64,000 bases of DNA from Hypericum androsaemum (taxonomy: Eukaryota; Streptophyta; Magnoliopsida; Malpighiales; Hypericaceae). The stretch spans positions 4,050,109-4,114,108 of the forward strand of contig OZ023195.1 in the NCBI GenBank assembly GCA_963995505.1. The letters run 5' to 3'. The translations under genes were made by a program, and so were the position numbers. Of the stretch, positions 24,958-40,260 are shown piece by piece (position 1 is the first letter of the stretch; every line of letters starts with the position of its first letter). The notes below the pieces were generated by a model that ran no database searches, was not told the origin of the DNA, and saw only the letters and a list, made by a program, of their open reading frames with translations.

Positions 24958-26506
24958 TTAATGGGACGGGATGGCACGCCAGCTGTCTGCGAATAGCATT
25001 GCACGATCACGCAAAGTGGGTGACAGCTGTTCAAGAATGACTCTCTTTACATGATCTGCTGCAGTTTCACCAGCTCGAGTAGCAAGTTCTAGGTATACAA
25101 CAGCTTTCAACATCTCCCCCTCCTGCCCACAGCAACTTCAAGGTAAGAAATCAGATCCAAGATGAACACCTAAACCCAACAAGCAACAAATGCTACAGAA
25201 ACTACAAACCCCTGATGATATGTGTGCATTCAAGTGACAGACCAGATGTTGTAGTCAATTGCGTGTGACTATTACCCCCATAACCAGGAGTGGCACAAGT
25301 TCCACACTCGAATTGAAGAAAGTGTGCACAAGTTGAAATGAATAGAAGCAGGAGTTGCTCTTAAGGCCTAGCTTGTAATTTCCAAAAAAAATAAGAGCAG
25401 GAGAAATGGAAATTAATTCATCACCGAAAAAAGACCAAGCCCATGCTCAAACTGAGCTTTACGGTGGCCACGATCAGCCGCCCGCTTCATCCACTTCCTT
25501 GCCAACCGATGATTCCGGGGCATACCTTCCCCACCAGAGTAGCATAACGCCACATTGTACATAGCGCGAGCATACCCACCTTCAGCTGCTTTAAGATACC
25601 ATCTTGCCTGCGCCAAAAGCAAGTTATAACTTATAAGTAACACAAAAATAGAAAGAATGAGCAGATCAAAACTGGAGAATAACATAACACAACATACAGC
25701 TTCCTGCATATTACGATCTGCCCCTCGACCTTGTTGCAGACAAAGCGCCAGCTGATACTGAGCACGAACATGTCCACCGAAACAAGCCTTGTACAACCAT
25801 TTTACCGCCTCCTCGGGCTGCGGAGGCTCCGCTGCATAAAGACGAAACCGTTTTAGCATCAACAATTCCAATAACTAGGCTTCCAAATTCTTTCTGCTTC
25901 CTAAGTACTAACAAACACACAAAGCATTACAAAGGCAACAGAAGAAAAGGATAAGATACCTTGCAAGTAAGAAATCGCGAGGTTAGACATGGCGGCGGGG
26001 TCCCCGAGCTCGGCGGCCCTCCGGTAAAGCACCACCGCCTCCTCCCTCCTGCCGGCCTCCCAGAGGAGGAGGCCGGCGTCCACCATAGCAAGGGTGGAGC
26101 CGCGGGCCGCGCCCTTGAGGAACGAGTCCATCGCCTTGTCCAGGTTGGGGCGGACGCCGCCGCGGCCGTGCTTGAACCGCTTCCCCCACCGGAAGAACAA
26201 CATCGCTTCCCTCAGGGGCCGGAGCCCGTCCCGCCACGCGCGGCAAACCAGCGACGCCGCCACCAAGTCCGGATGCGAGAACGGTGCCGCGATCTTCGCC
26301 AGGATGTCGAAGGGAAGGGCGGAGAAATCGTGGCCGTCGGAGGACGGCGGCGGCGGCGGGGAGAACCTAGGGTTTGATCCTGTGGACCCGCGGGCAGGAG
26401 GAGATCGGAACCGGTGGTAGGGCTTCTGCGCGTCGCGGGTGTTTGGGAGTGGAAGGGATCGGAAACGTGAGCCGTCCGATCGGGCCGGCCATGTCGTTTG
26501 CTTCAT
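24958..26506 (-). CDS. F-box protein with Sel1-like repeats (At1g70590-like)
   Basis: Four exons: 26506-25960, 25831-25698, 25607-25425 and 25122-24958. They total 342 codons plus stop, close to the usual size of this plant family. Residues 1-60 are basic and Pro/Ser-rich. The F-box follows (about 63-105: FSALPFDILAKIAAPF, then SLVCRAWRDGL). Sel1/TPR-like repeats then run to about residue 300, with landmarks such as A..GST.AM.DAG, AAELGDPAAMSNLAISYLQ, A..QYQLALCLQQG and A.YNVALCYSGGEG. F-box proteins dock substrates to SCF ubiquitin ligases through SKP1; Sel1 repeats bind partners. The substrate is unknown. Exon 1 is very GC-rich. Confidence 0.92.
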
Positions 26507-27337
26507 ACTTCGGTGCGTTTTGGTCGGGAGGGAAAATGTGGCGCGCGTGGGTGTGCGGTTTCCTTAACTAGGGGAGGTAGTTTAGCCACGTCAACGATTT
26601 TCTTTGTTTCTACCTTGGCGGCTTCCTTCCTATGATTATTTCGTCGGTGAAGGGAGCTGTCGTCCGTAATAAACGACTTGGTACGCATGATGAGAACACA
26701 AATCACACGGTTTCGGCAATTGTCCGAAGGATCCGAATGGTAAATTAAATGGACATACTTTTATGGTTGAAACTATTTGGCATCGGACATTCATTAGGTC
26801 ATGTAATTAAGAATCAGATAAAAATTTTAAATTATCCAAAATTCTTGTAATAGGTTGTATTTTTAATAGTTTAAACTCAACATTTTAACTAAGTTAAAAT
26901 AACTCTATCGAAATTTCCTCAATAACTTATAATGCGTATGCTAGGCATAAAGGATATTGGAAATCAAGATGTTTTGTCGTTGATGCAAAACCTGCACAAT
27001 GGATTATTTACTCACACTATTGAACTCATTGCTCAAAATAGATTTGGAAGTATGCTCGAAAAGAACTTATTTATTATTAATGAAATTGAAATCTACTTAC
27101 CTATATACAAATTTTAGAACGTGTGTTCCTGTATCGAGAGAAACATTGGCAGGGGCAATTCACGTGATTCTCCCTTTTTTTAATTTTCCTTCGCCCAGTT
27201 ATATATAGCGCCAATTCTTGAAAATTTGAAAAACGGCCACTACAAATAAGACTTGATGTGTTCAGCGATTAGATTTTTATTCAGTAACAATTTTATGATA
27301 AATTCTGCATAATTCAATTTATTTTTCTTAAAATTTA
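26507..27337. other. Spacer between F-box gene and Pack-MULE; no gene seen
   Basis: Probable promoter of the F-box gene near 26507-26700, then AT-rich DNA. Confidence 0.5.
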
Positions 27338-28682
27338 GGAAAAAGTCCACTTAAGTACTTTGTGATATCGCAAAAAATCAAGTCAGTACCATGTAGTTTA
27401 AAATGTATCAATTGAGTCAAACTTATTTCAATTAAAATCAATTAGAGACTCGAGCAGCTACCCAGACCCTTCCCGTCTTACCCGGACCCTGCCCGACCAC
27501 GTAGACCAACCACATCAGATTTTTCTGATGATGTGGTGCCACGTGTAAACCCAATCTCTCTCCTCTTCCCCCTTCTTTCCCCATCGCTCTTCTCTTTTTT
27601 CTCTTATTTTATCTTCTTCTTCTTCTTCTTCTTTCTTTTTCTCATTTTTTTTTATCATCGCTAATGCGTCGAGGAAGGATTGATGACGCCGACGCGCCAG
27701 ACCGGTGGAGATGAGTTAGATTGGATGGTCGGCGGCGGCGGAGATCACGGTCCAGGGAACCGTGGAAGAAGACGCGCAAGTGGCTTGGGACCTTCGACTT
27801 CGCCGAGGATGCGGCGCGTGCATACGACGCGGTGGCGTGTTCGTTGCATGGGGCTAAGGCCAAGACCAACTTCCCCCTCCTTCCCCTCGGCATTCAGAAA
27901 GGCGCTCCCGTTCGATCTGAACTTTCTGCCGCCTGAGCCGGAGGCGGATCCCGTTGTCACCGAGGGCGGTTTGCTCCTCTCCACCGCCTTATGCCTCTGA
28001 TGATGATTCGATCTGGTCATGTCCCTTTTTTAAAATTCCCCTTTTTTTTATTAAAGCTCTCTCCTTCGATCTAGTCATCTCTAAGCAAAAGATCAAAACT
28101 TTTTTGCTTTAATTTTTGTTGGTGAGATTAATTGGTATGTAGTTGTATATAGATGTTAGGGCTAACTATGAGACCGATGCAGCTTCTGATTTCTTGGTTG
28201 ACTATGAATTAAAAGGCTACTAGTGTGTTGAAGCTGCTTTGAGTTGTCGGAATTCAAATGAACTTGCACAAAGTTACTTTTGCAAATGGCAGCGGCTCTG
28301 GGTTTATTTATTTCAAAACTTGGCATAGAAATGGCGTCGATGTATCAACTATTGATTTGTGGTTGTTTTGTTTGTATAGAAGTGGATTTGATGCCATGAA
28401 ATGAAGTTGAAGCTTTTGGAGAACCGGATGTGGGGAGGAGAGAGAGGGGAAGGAGGAAAGAGAGGAGGGGAAGGAGGAGATGTCCACGTCATTAGAAAAA
28501 TATGATGTGGCTGGTCCACGTGGTTGGGCAGGGTCCGGGCAAGACGGGCAGGGTCTGGGTAGCTGCCCGGGCCTCCAATTGATTTTAATTGGAATAAGTT
28601 TGACTCAATTGATACGTTTTAAATCATAGGGTACTGACTTAATTTTTCACGATACCACATGATACTTAAGTGTACTTTTCTC
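27338..28682 (+). mobile_element. Pack-MULE carrying an ERF-repressor gene fragment
   Basis: 1345 bp flanked by perfect 9-bp direct repeats TAAAATTTA (27329-27337 and 28683-28691). Terminal inverted repeats of about 200 bp (27338-27536 and 28484-28682) begin GGAAAAAGTCCACTTAAGTA and GAGAAAAGTACACTTAAGTA, and both contain AGCTACCCAGACCCT. Between them lies GC-rich DNA with a fragment of an AP2/ERF gene and then AT-rich sequence. No transposase is present. Long TIRs, a 9-bp duplication and a captured host-gene piece define a Pack-MULE. Confidence 0.9.
27755..27960 (+). pseudogene. Captured AP2/ERF domain and EAR-motif fragment
   Basis: One frame from 27757 reads [14 protein letters not shown], then [10 protein letters not shown] and GAKAKTNFP: the second half of an AP2/ERF DNA-binding domain. 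The upstream half has decayed into an Arg-rich stretch. About 13 codons after the domain, in a different frame (27914-27934), is DLNFLPP, an EAR repression motif of class II (group VIII) ERFs. Parent: an intronless ERF3/ERF4-like repressor. The close spacing and frame change point to deletion after capture. No complete gene is encoded. Confidence 0.85.
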
Positions 28683-28691
28683 TAAAATTTA

Positions 28692-31600
28692 TTGAGAGAT
28701 TAATGGTTTAAATTTTTTTTATTAATATAAAAAGAACCTCGTATGTACAAAAGCCCACAAATTGAGAAGAGACAGAGTTCCAGGGAAGTGAAGCCGACAA
28801 GTAACCTGTGTTCACCTTTATTGAACTCTCCCCTGCCATAGATTAGCGTCATTCATTAAATAAGACAGGCACGGAGGTAATATCTTGTTACCCTCTGAAT
28901 CTTGTAAGTGATGCCGATGCTTCCCATCAAGACATTAAGTTGTTGAAAGGAGGGTTCCTAAATGAACGTGATGGCTCCAATCTGGTTACAAAGTCAGCTG
29001 TAGTTTTTTGGGTGGAAAAAATCAGCTGTAGTTTCTTTTTCCCTTAGAGCGATTTTTTCTCATAAAATTTTACTACGTTAGGTTTTAATGAGAACTATGC
29101 TTCAATCTTGTCGGAGGAATTTTGACACCCATCTAATTTTATTATCATTAATAAAATTTACGTATAAAAAGTCAAATGTGATTTTTACTGGAACTAATTT
29201 GAATTTGGGATAAATATTTAATATTTATATCTAAATATTCACTATACCAACTTATTTTTTAAAGATTTCAGAACTAGCCCTTTTAATATTCCCAATATGT
29301 ATGTAACTTTTGCAAAATTTCGAATTTTGCACTTACAAATAAACATTTGCAGAGTGTATTTGAAAATATATGAGCTTGAATTTTTTTTCCAACACTAAGT
29401 TTATTAATACATTTGAATTAGATAAAACTACAAAACAAAGATAGAGTTAACTCAATTCAAAACAATCTCGAGTCTTTGACTAGTTGATTCAGATAATTTT
29501 TTTAATCCGTGTTGTATCACGTGATTTTACCGCACCGGAAAGATACAAATTTATTGGCCTCTGCTGCTTCTATCTTAGAAATGCGTGCATGTCTCACTTG
29601 AATGTCTAGCATAACATTCATTTGGGTATTTCTTGTTGGTGAAAATTTTACATCGAAAGTAGCAAGTGGGATGATTGTGTTTATAAGTGTGGAAAATCCA
29701 CATATTCATTGCTTAAGTTTTTGGGTAAGATATAAAAACTTCTATATAGTATCATGAGTCAAGTATTCTAATGAGATTCATGACTCGTTTGAGGGAAGTG
29801 TGTTAGAGACAATTCTTATATTTTTTGGCATTTGTTGAATTTCCTTGTATGGACACTATCAGAAAGGGACTTTAGCCTTTTCTCTGTAAAGTCCAAGTTG
29901 GGCCTGTTGCAATTGGCTCATTACTTCAGCATAACCATAGATTCAACCTTTTAAATGTAAATAAGATTGGATGCAATAGTATTACTGTACATATATAGAC
30001 TCAACAGTTATGTTCTATGTCCCATTCTTAAACTATGGTCTGATTTATTAGTAGATTATAAAAAATTGTTGTAGTTCTTAGCATTTGCCCCACTTATAAT
30101 TTGTCATAAGGAAAAGCTATATCTTGAAAGTACGATGTTGATAGCTTAAACAAAATTTCCAATCATGAAGCATCTCCTTTTTTCACAAATCAAACCAGTA
30201 AAGGCTCGACCCCCAAGCCTAGCACTATCTATTGGGAAAATTCTAGTTGCAGTTTCTTGTAAGGTTCTTATTTCTTAAGAGCCACCTACCAAATCCAAAC
30301 ATCTGAATAGGCTATCCATCAGTACCTAGCACTTCACCAATTAAAAAAGATAATAACTGTTGGAGTAGGAAGAAAAAAAGTACATGTGGTCTCCAATAAG
30401 TTTAGTTTAGATTCACCGGAAATTTTGAATTCAAGTTAAGAAAATACATGTGTAAGAATTTGATAGAAAATTTTTTTTTCTCAATTTTTATGGTTGGACC
30501 CAACTAAAATTCAAATTATTTGATATAATAATAATAAATATCTGAATAACATAGTTTCGAGAAAAAAGTTTTTGGTCTAGCATGTAGCGGTGGACTAATT
30601 GCCAAGCACATATTCTCCCAACATTCATGTGGTCTCCAATAATACAAGCACTCGACCACATTAATTTAATCCAAAATCGTCACAACCTGCCAATTAGCAA
30701 GAGGTTCAAAACTTTATTTAAATGGAACTCTACTGCTTCTTCTTACAGGCTCAGATCCCTAAGGAAAAATATTTGTTATTAGCATCTGATTGGACTAACC
30801 CTTATCCCCTTTGTCCAACTCTGTCGTTTAGGGTTGAGAATTATCGGGAATTTTCTCCAGTCTTTGAACTTGGAAATTGAATTATATAATAAGTTGGTTG
30901 TCAATTATTGGCCTCTGCCAATATTTTATAGTTAGAAAGTGTTTCAGTAAGGGTCCATTCAAGTGGCATAGGATTCCTAATCTACCAATCCCACTAATTT
31001 ACGAGTCCTTTTATTTACAAGAGAACCTTCCCACTACCCATCCCTTTATTAGCGTCCGAGGTGGGTTGTGCGCTTCGGAGGAGGGGATGACCATGTGAGG
31101 TGGGTCAGAAGAACACACACTAGTTAATAAAAACTTCTAATTCATTAAATTTGATTCAACTCGTTCTCGAGTTTGAATATTTTAATGGAGAAAACACGCT
31201 AACATATTTATTTTTAAAATTTTATGGATAAAATGTTGAACTCAAAAAGTTGTGGCCCTGTAAAGAAGCATCCGCAAGGCATATTTCTTTCTTACCTTTG
31301 GGCTTTTCCAAAAGGATTTAACTTTCACTTCCATTTTGACAAACTTTTTGCCTACCAAATGGGTTAAGATTGGCTTGCATGTTTCAATTATAATTCGTAT
31401 GAAAAATGATTCTCGATTCAATGAACACATGTATAATTATACTCCCACTCATTCAACTGATAGATCAAGGAAGGCTTGCGAGTAAAAAAAATATTATTAA
31501 AATAGTATCGAGAAAAGTGACAAGGAAGGAAATTGTACCAGTAATTCCAATAAGGTGAAACTTTATTTACTTGTCAAAGACATATACAGTGCAACAAACC

Positions 31601-31761
31601 AACTAAAACCTCCCAGGAACCAAGAAGAAAGAAATTGATAAGAAGAGAAAGGAAGAACAAACGTCAGATGAAGTCAACAACCAATTAAAACCCTAACCTA
31701 ACTTAAACGTCATTTTCTCACCCGACTCGTCCGGATAACAAGTGGTATAAACCGAACGTCA
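28692..31761. other. Intergenic; no gene seen, possible LTR fragment
   Basis: AT-rich. Around 29633-29860 the sequence TGTTGGTGAAAATTTTACATCG...TTTATAAGTGTGG resembles the start of a plant retrotransposon LTR, but no matching end or target duplication was found. Small ORFs are unsupported. Confidence 0.4.
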
Positions 31762-32106
31762 TTAGGCCCTTTGAACGTGGCGCATTAGAAAGACGGATTC
31801 CAAGTCGGGAGGGGTGAAGAATTCCCTACTGTAGCTGCACTTGGAGGTGGCCTTCCTCTTCCTAGGAGCGGGAGGACAAGTTCGTCCCAAAGAAGACACA
31901 ATCCTCGACTCCTCGGCTGTCGGAGTCGTACAAACACTGTCTCCACTCTCCTCTTCGTCTGCAACATCGTCGATACTGCTGTAACTGTCGTCGTCGTGGT
32001 CGCCATTGATGTTCATGATCCGAAGGTCGTCTTTCTCCTCGCGGATTGGCTTCGTGTACACCGGCTTCAATGGAGCTCTTTGTGGATTATTACCCGAGAA
32101 CCCCAT
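31762..32106 (-). CDS. SMR: SIAMESE-related cyclin-dependent kinase inhibitor (SMR)
   Basis: Single exon, 114 codons plus stop, typical of this plant-specific family of small CDK inhibitors that promote endoreduplication and cell-cycle arrest. The N-terminus is basic and the middle acidic (DHDDDSYSS...DEEESGD). The family core follows: CTTPTAEESRI (usual form C.TP....RIP), then TCPPAPRKRK, and near the C-terminus EFFTPPDLESVF (the cyclin-binding-like region). The protein acts in the nucleus on CDK-cyclin complexes. ATG at 32106 is the first in frame and lies about 70 bases downstream of a TATA-like run. SMR subfamily member not determined. Confidence 0.87.
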   Translation of the reverse strand: MGFSGNNPQRAPLKPVYTKPIREEKDDLRIMNINGDHDDDSYSSIDDVADEEESGDSVCTTPTAEESRIVSSLGRTCPPAPRKRKATSKCSYSREFFTPPDLESVFLMRHVQRA

Positions 32107-32175
32107 TTCTAGTTTTTTTTTGTTCTCTATCTCGTTTGGATTTAAAGAAGGTAGTGAGACGCTTCAGTTTGGTGA

Positions 32176-32189
32176 TTATATATATATTA
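32176..32189 (-). promoter_or_regulatory. TATA-like run upstream of SMR gene
   Basis: TAATATATATATAA on the minus strand, 70-83 bases upstream of the SMR ATG. Plausible for a short 5' UTR; an AT repeat by chance is the alternative. Confidence 0.4.
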
Positions 32190-32690
32190 GAGGGAGTAGG
32201 GGAATAAAGGGGCGTAATTGTGACGGAATAAAGGTGGGTTTCTTTTTATTTTTCTCTTTTTGTGTGTGTTTGTGTGAAAGTGAAGGGAGAGGGGAAATGG
32301 GAATGGAAAGGTTAGGAGGCTTTTTTTTTAATTTAAAAATTTATGATATTGGTTCTTTTAACAATATTTTTTATATTCGTAACATTTGTATAAAAATAGA
32401 GCAAGAAGAATTGGAGAAGAAAGGGATACAAGATAAAAAGGAAAGATTTTGGAAAATCCTTTTTCTTGTCGGCTTTATTATGTCACACTGGATTGTATAT
32501 TTCATGTTGTATAAAATATAGAGTATATTCCCACCGGGAAAACTATAAAGTATATTAAGAAAATTTGTATTTCTTAAAAAATAAAAAACACCCGGTTTTG
32601 TTTGTTTGCTAGTTCAATAGTTTTTCTTTTGCAAATTTGTTATTTAATAAAACAAAATTGTTTACTACAATGGCCAACTTTTCTCGGTAC

Positions 32691-32693
<3 letters not shown>

Positions 32694-32756
<63 letters not shown>
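32694..32756. repeat. (AT)n microsatellite
   Basis: About 31 uninterrupted AT dinucleotides. Confidence 0.97.
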
Positions 32757-32759
<3 letters not shown>

Positions 32760-33205
32760 CTCACGACTTATAGTTGAATATACTAAGAGATCAAAGGGAG
32801 GATTGGGTCAGCCAAGCTTTTTGGGGTTCCATAGGAATACGATTTGAATTGTACAGTCTAAAATTAATCAGTCTTCAAAGTCTTTTATTTTAATCAAATA
32901 TTTATTATTACATGGCTCACTATGAATCGACCAAGTTAACTCGATAAAAAGTTTATTTTTAATAGGTTAGATATCTGGACACCGATTATATTAAATAATT
33001 CAAATTCAAGTAAACTATAAATTTTGAATTGTTGCAAAAAAATTTCAACATTTAATATTGTTACGTTTACAAATCTTTTTAACCAGAGATCTTTGCATTA
33101 ACTATTGCGAACTTTTTTGTGAGTTGGTATGTTGCTAGATTGTAAAATTAAATTGGGTTCCGGAAGAGTCTGTGTTCAATGTTCCTGCTGTGATCTCCAA
33201 CCAAT

Positions 33206-33230
33206 GAGAGAGAGAGAGAGAGAGAGAGAG
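33206..33230. repeat. (GA)n microsatellite
   Basis: Twelve or so consecutive GA dinucleotides. Confidence 0.95.
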
Positions 33231-33918
33231 GGAGGAGAGAAACTCGTGACATAAGGTGATCTAATAGGCGGGACGTTGGCGGACACTAGCATTGCAAGTG
33301 CCCGTGAAATTAGCTGACCACGGGCAGGTTCTCTGGATTTTGGAATTCGTTTGAAATTGACTCGATAATTTTCGCGCCAAAACTCTTTCATTTTGGAATT
33401 CATTTTTTGGTTTTTGGCTTTAACTAATACATATTTTAGTAAGGTAAGATATATTAGAAACATTATAATTTTTTTGACAAATACTTAATATTGTTGTGTA
33501 CTAGAACTAGAACTCGAACTCAAAATCTCTTTATTAAATCAGAAAATCCAGAACAACCCCTCAACTAATTAACCTGAATAATTGTAATAATTCTGGTGCG
33601 TCTTCTAGGGATCACCAAAACCAGGGTTCTCTCTAGTTCCTGGTCTGTACAAAATATTAAAGTGTAGTTGGAAGAGGAGGCAAAACCTAATCATGAACAG
33701 TAGTGATTATTCCGTTTCCGTATAAAGTAGTAATAAAGAGCTGTGTCTGTGTCTGAAATTTGATTCATTTTTTAGGGTGCTACACATTGCAAACGTCATT
33801 GTCGTGGTTTTTTATTTATTGAAAGTAAAGCTGATCAGTGTTTTATATAGCAGATCGATTACCTATGTGATTTGTTCCGTTCGAATCAGAATCAAATTTT
33901 TTTATCACTTAAACAAAC

Positions 33919-34142
33919 TATGTTGGTATTACAATTTGGACTATGGAAATCATTAGGTGACTGAATTGTAATAAGGTGTATGAGGTATAAATATGAATAA
34001 GAAAAAGTTTAGGAACCATTCTAGACATTTGATTATCTCAATCTAAAGGAACGTATTGTTCCTTCTTCTACCTTTCTCTCGATCTTCTTCTCCTTTCTAT
34101 CAATTAGGGTTCTTGATCCCTCTTCTTAATCAAGATTGTTAC
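33919..34142 (+). mobile_element. Possible solo LTR (copia-like)
   Basis: Begins TGTTGGTATTAC and ends TTGTTACA, with a TATAAATA box about 70 bases in and a CT-rich stretch before the end. No matching 5-bp flanks were found, so boundaries and identity are uncertain. Confidence 0.35.
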
Positions 34143-35503
34143 AAATGTGCTTTCATGGGATTAACGAAGTTTACTAAATCAGTAGTTAAAATTTAGAAAA
34201 ATTGTAAATTGTAATATGTCCAAGATAGAACAGAATCCAACATCAAAAAATGAATATTTAGATCGAGTTCCTGGCCTTACTTTGTTCATTCTGTCATTTT
34301 TTGTCAATGACCTTCTTGACATTAGTCATTATGTCACTAACAACGATTAATAAAAGATCGAGTATGATGTGGCAAAATTTATGTTATAACATTTTACTAC
34401 TATTGCATTCTAATCATGACTAATTCAATTTTGAACTTTTGGTAAAATTTTACTTATAGATTTTAATATTTATGCATTATCTTAGTTCAATCTTGAAGCT
34501 TGTTTGAGTTAGTTCTTAGTAGTTAGTCAAAAAAAAAGGTTAGTACTTAGTACAAATAATTCGAAAATAAATGTAGGCATCCCCTTCAGCCAGTTTGTGT
34601 TGGTGGGTAATTGGACTTTTCTGAAGTTTACACCATACAAGACGAATGCCATATGTAGATAATACGTGTTTTGATAATTAGTGTCTTATGCCCGTACTAT
34701 TTTCCTAAAGCAGTTTTCTTCCGAAAATTTTTAGCGCTCAGGGATTTGATGAGGTCTAATAGTTGTAACCCTGAACATTTACGAGGGTCTCTCACACGGA
34801 TGTAAATATTACGATTATCAATAAAATTCAACTTATCTATAAAAAATGGTCAGCAACTACCTTCTAATATAAATACCTTAATAAAAAGAATATAGCTTTT
34901 ATATTGACATAGAATTGTATGTATATTTTAAATTAATATATTATTCTTACTGGATATTGATTTTCTTTTTAGTATTTTTATATGGACGTTGTGCATGAAA
35001 TTATCTAGAAAAGAGACCAATTGAGAAGCTAGAGAATACACCCGATTGCTACCATATAGGAGGTTCTCTTGTGATCACTTTTCTTAATTCTAAAAAAAAA
35101 AGTGATCACTATTCTTAGGCTGGGAAACTAGGCCTTACACAAAAATAAATGTGTGACATGAAATAGCATTCTTTTTTGTTGTTGTTTGAATTGCTAGTAT
35201 CTACTATAGAGATATATTCACACGACTAATTTAAATTTGAATAATATCGTGTTTTTTATTATTATGGTTGTAAGCCGGCACACCAGCTGTTCTATTAACA
35301 TTTTTTGCCAACTTATTTAAGAGAACATGAGTTAAACCAACTACTTCACGTTAAATTCGGAAGTGCTCTACTCCGAAAACAGAGATTTTACCAAAAAAAT
35401 TCAGTTATTGTGTTAAGATGCACGCAATACTTAAGCAATGTATACTTCAAAGTGGCTGAACATCCGAAGAATATGATACAGTTTTAGGAACCGAAGCAGC
35501 TGT

Positions 35504-38737
<3,234 letters not shown>

Positions 38738-40260
38738 TTCTCCTGAAATCCTTATAAATAACCAACCTGATATTGTCCACACAACAAATATCATCGGATT
38801 AGCCAACAACTATAATAACCAACATGGAAGTAGGATTACAGAGACTCCGAAGCGAAAATTCGAGAAAAAATTCGTCTGTTCGCAAGCCCCAAACCACCAT
38901 CAAAGGGCACAGTAACAAAAATTATGATTCTCTCTGAGATGGAAATACTCAACTTATCAGCTTTCAGGGTTCAAAAATTAGCTACCAACCAACAAAGACT
39001 CGAACTTTATGCACTTGCATGCTAAATGCATTGAAAAGTCTGAAGCAAACAGATCAAAATAAAAAAACCCAGAAAAAAAATGAGATAGACCCAATTGCAC
39101 CAACAACATCATGATCATGAGCAAGCAATCATTTCCAAGACTACCCATTTTACAATATGCGAAAATAACCACTTACTATAATTTGGCGTGGGATTTGAAT
39201 CAGAGATGTTTCACGAGAACAAGGGAAGGTCACCTCCTTGGAAGTGAGGACGAGTAAACGCCCCCTATGGAAGGAAGGGCACTTCAACTTCTTCTTCTTC
39301 TCCTCCTCCACGTGTAAATATGGAAACAGAGTCACAAGTGGACCGGAACAGAGTTTTATTTTATATCCAACTACTTCATTTTAACTTTGTCTTTATTTTG
39401 GTAGATCCGAATTTAAATTAATCGACTTGGATATATCGTATAGTTTTAAAGTAACTATTTTTTCTTTTCCTTTTTGAGGGCGGGCTACTAGTAACCAGCG
39501 GAGGTCCAGAGAGCCACTGGATTTTGGTAAGATCAATTTTGGATTTATTTGTGACCAGCAGCCCTCTGTTGGAGTATTTGGTGGGTTTATAACTCTTTGA
39601 AAAGGCAACCAAGAGGATAAAGTTGTCGATGCAACAAGTGTGGTGGAGCTTTAAACGCCTTGGAGCTCTTGGTTGATATTCGAAGTCGTTGTAAAAGGGT
39701 CATATATCCCTTTTCTTAGTCCCTGGAATTATACGTCTCGAAATTACATTAGTCTATTCAGTAGGAGTTTGAATACCAAATATTCCTGGATTATAAGTTG
39801 CATTTTAGGTCCTTGTTCACGCCTCAATGCCTCACATTTTTTAAGACTACTAGTGACCACATGAAATTATGCCGATTAATCATAGTTCAAGCCGAGTGAG
39901 ACGTTTGAAAAATGGCAGAACTCTCAACCAATTAGTATCTAATACTACTGCATTCTCGAAGAATTGAATTTGAAACCTCTTAATTAAGCTGAACTAACAC
40001 ACCTTTGGAAAAAAAAAACTGAACTAACACCTTAACTAGCTGTTGCCTCACATTAAGCAATCAAATTGGCGCATAAGGCCCAAAATCTCGCTGATGTTTC
40101 GAAAAAACATGAGGCCCAAAATCTATTCAAGCCAGCCCAAAACCTTGCACAAAAAAAGCAAAAATAGAAGCACAAGTCACCAACCACTAACAGGCGGATC
40201 CTCAACATTATGGACATTTCTCACGGCAGGTCAATAACTTATCAGGGGCTCCATTGCTCA
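38738..40260. other. 5' region of GGT1-like gene and 3' flank of PRS gene
   Basis: 38738 to about 39330 probably holds the 5' UTR, possibly with an intron. 39400-40260 shows no gene. Confidence 0.5.

Larger units (their letters stand above)
32190..35503. other. Intergenic between SMR and GGT1-like genes; no gene seen
   Basis: Contains an (AT)n microsatellite (32694-32756), a (GA)n run (33206-33230) and a possible solo LTR (33919-34142). The rest is AT-rich and without supported ORFs. Confidence 0.5.

Noticed and set aside
31242..31430. 62-codon minus-strand ORF near the SMR gene
   Set aside because: Lys-rich with no motif; a CRISPR, RNA gene or extra SMR exon was considered and not supported.
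32006..32521. 171-codon plus-strand ORF opposite the SMR gene
   Set aside because: It runs antisense to the SMR promoter and start, and its Phe-rich text comes from T-rich DNA.
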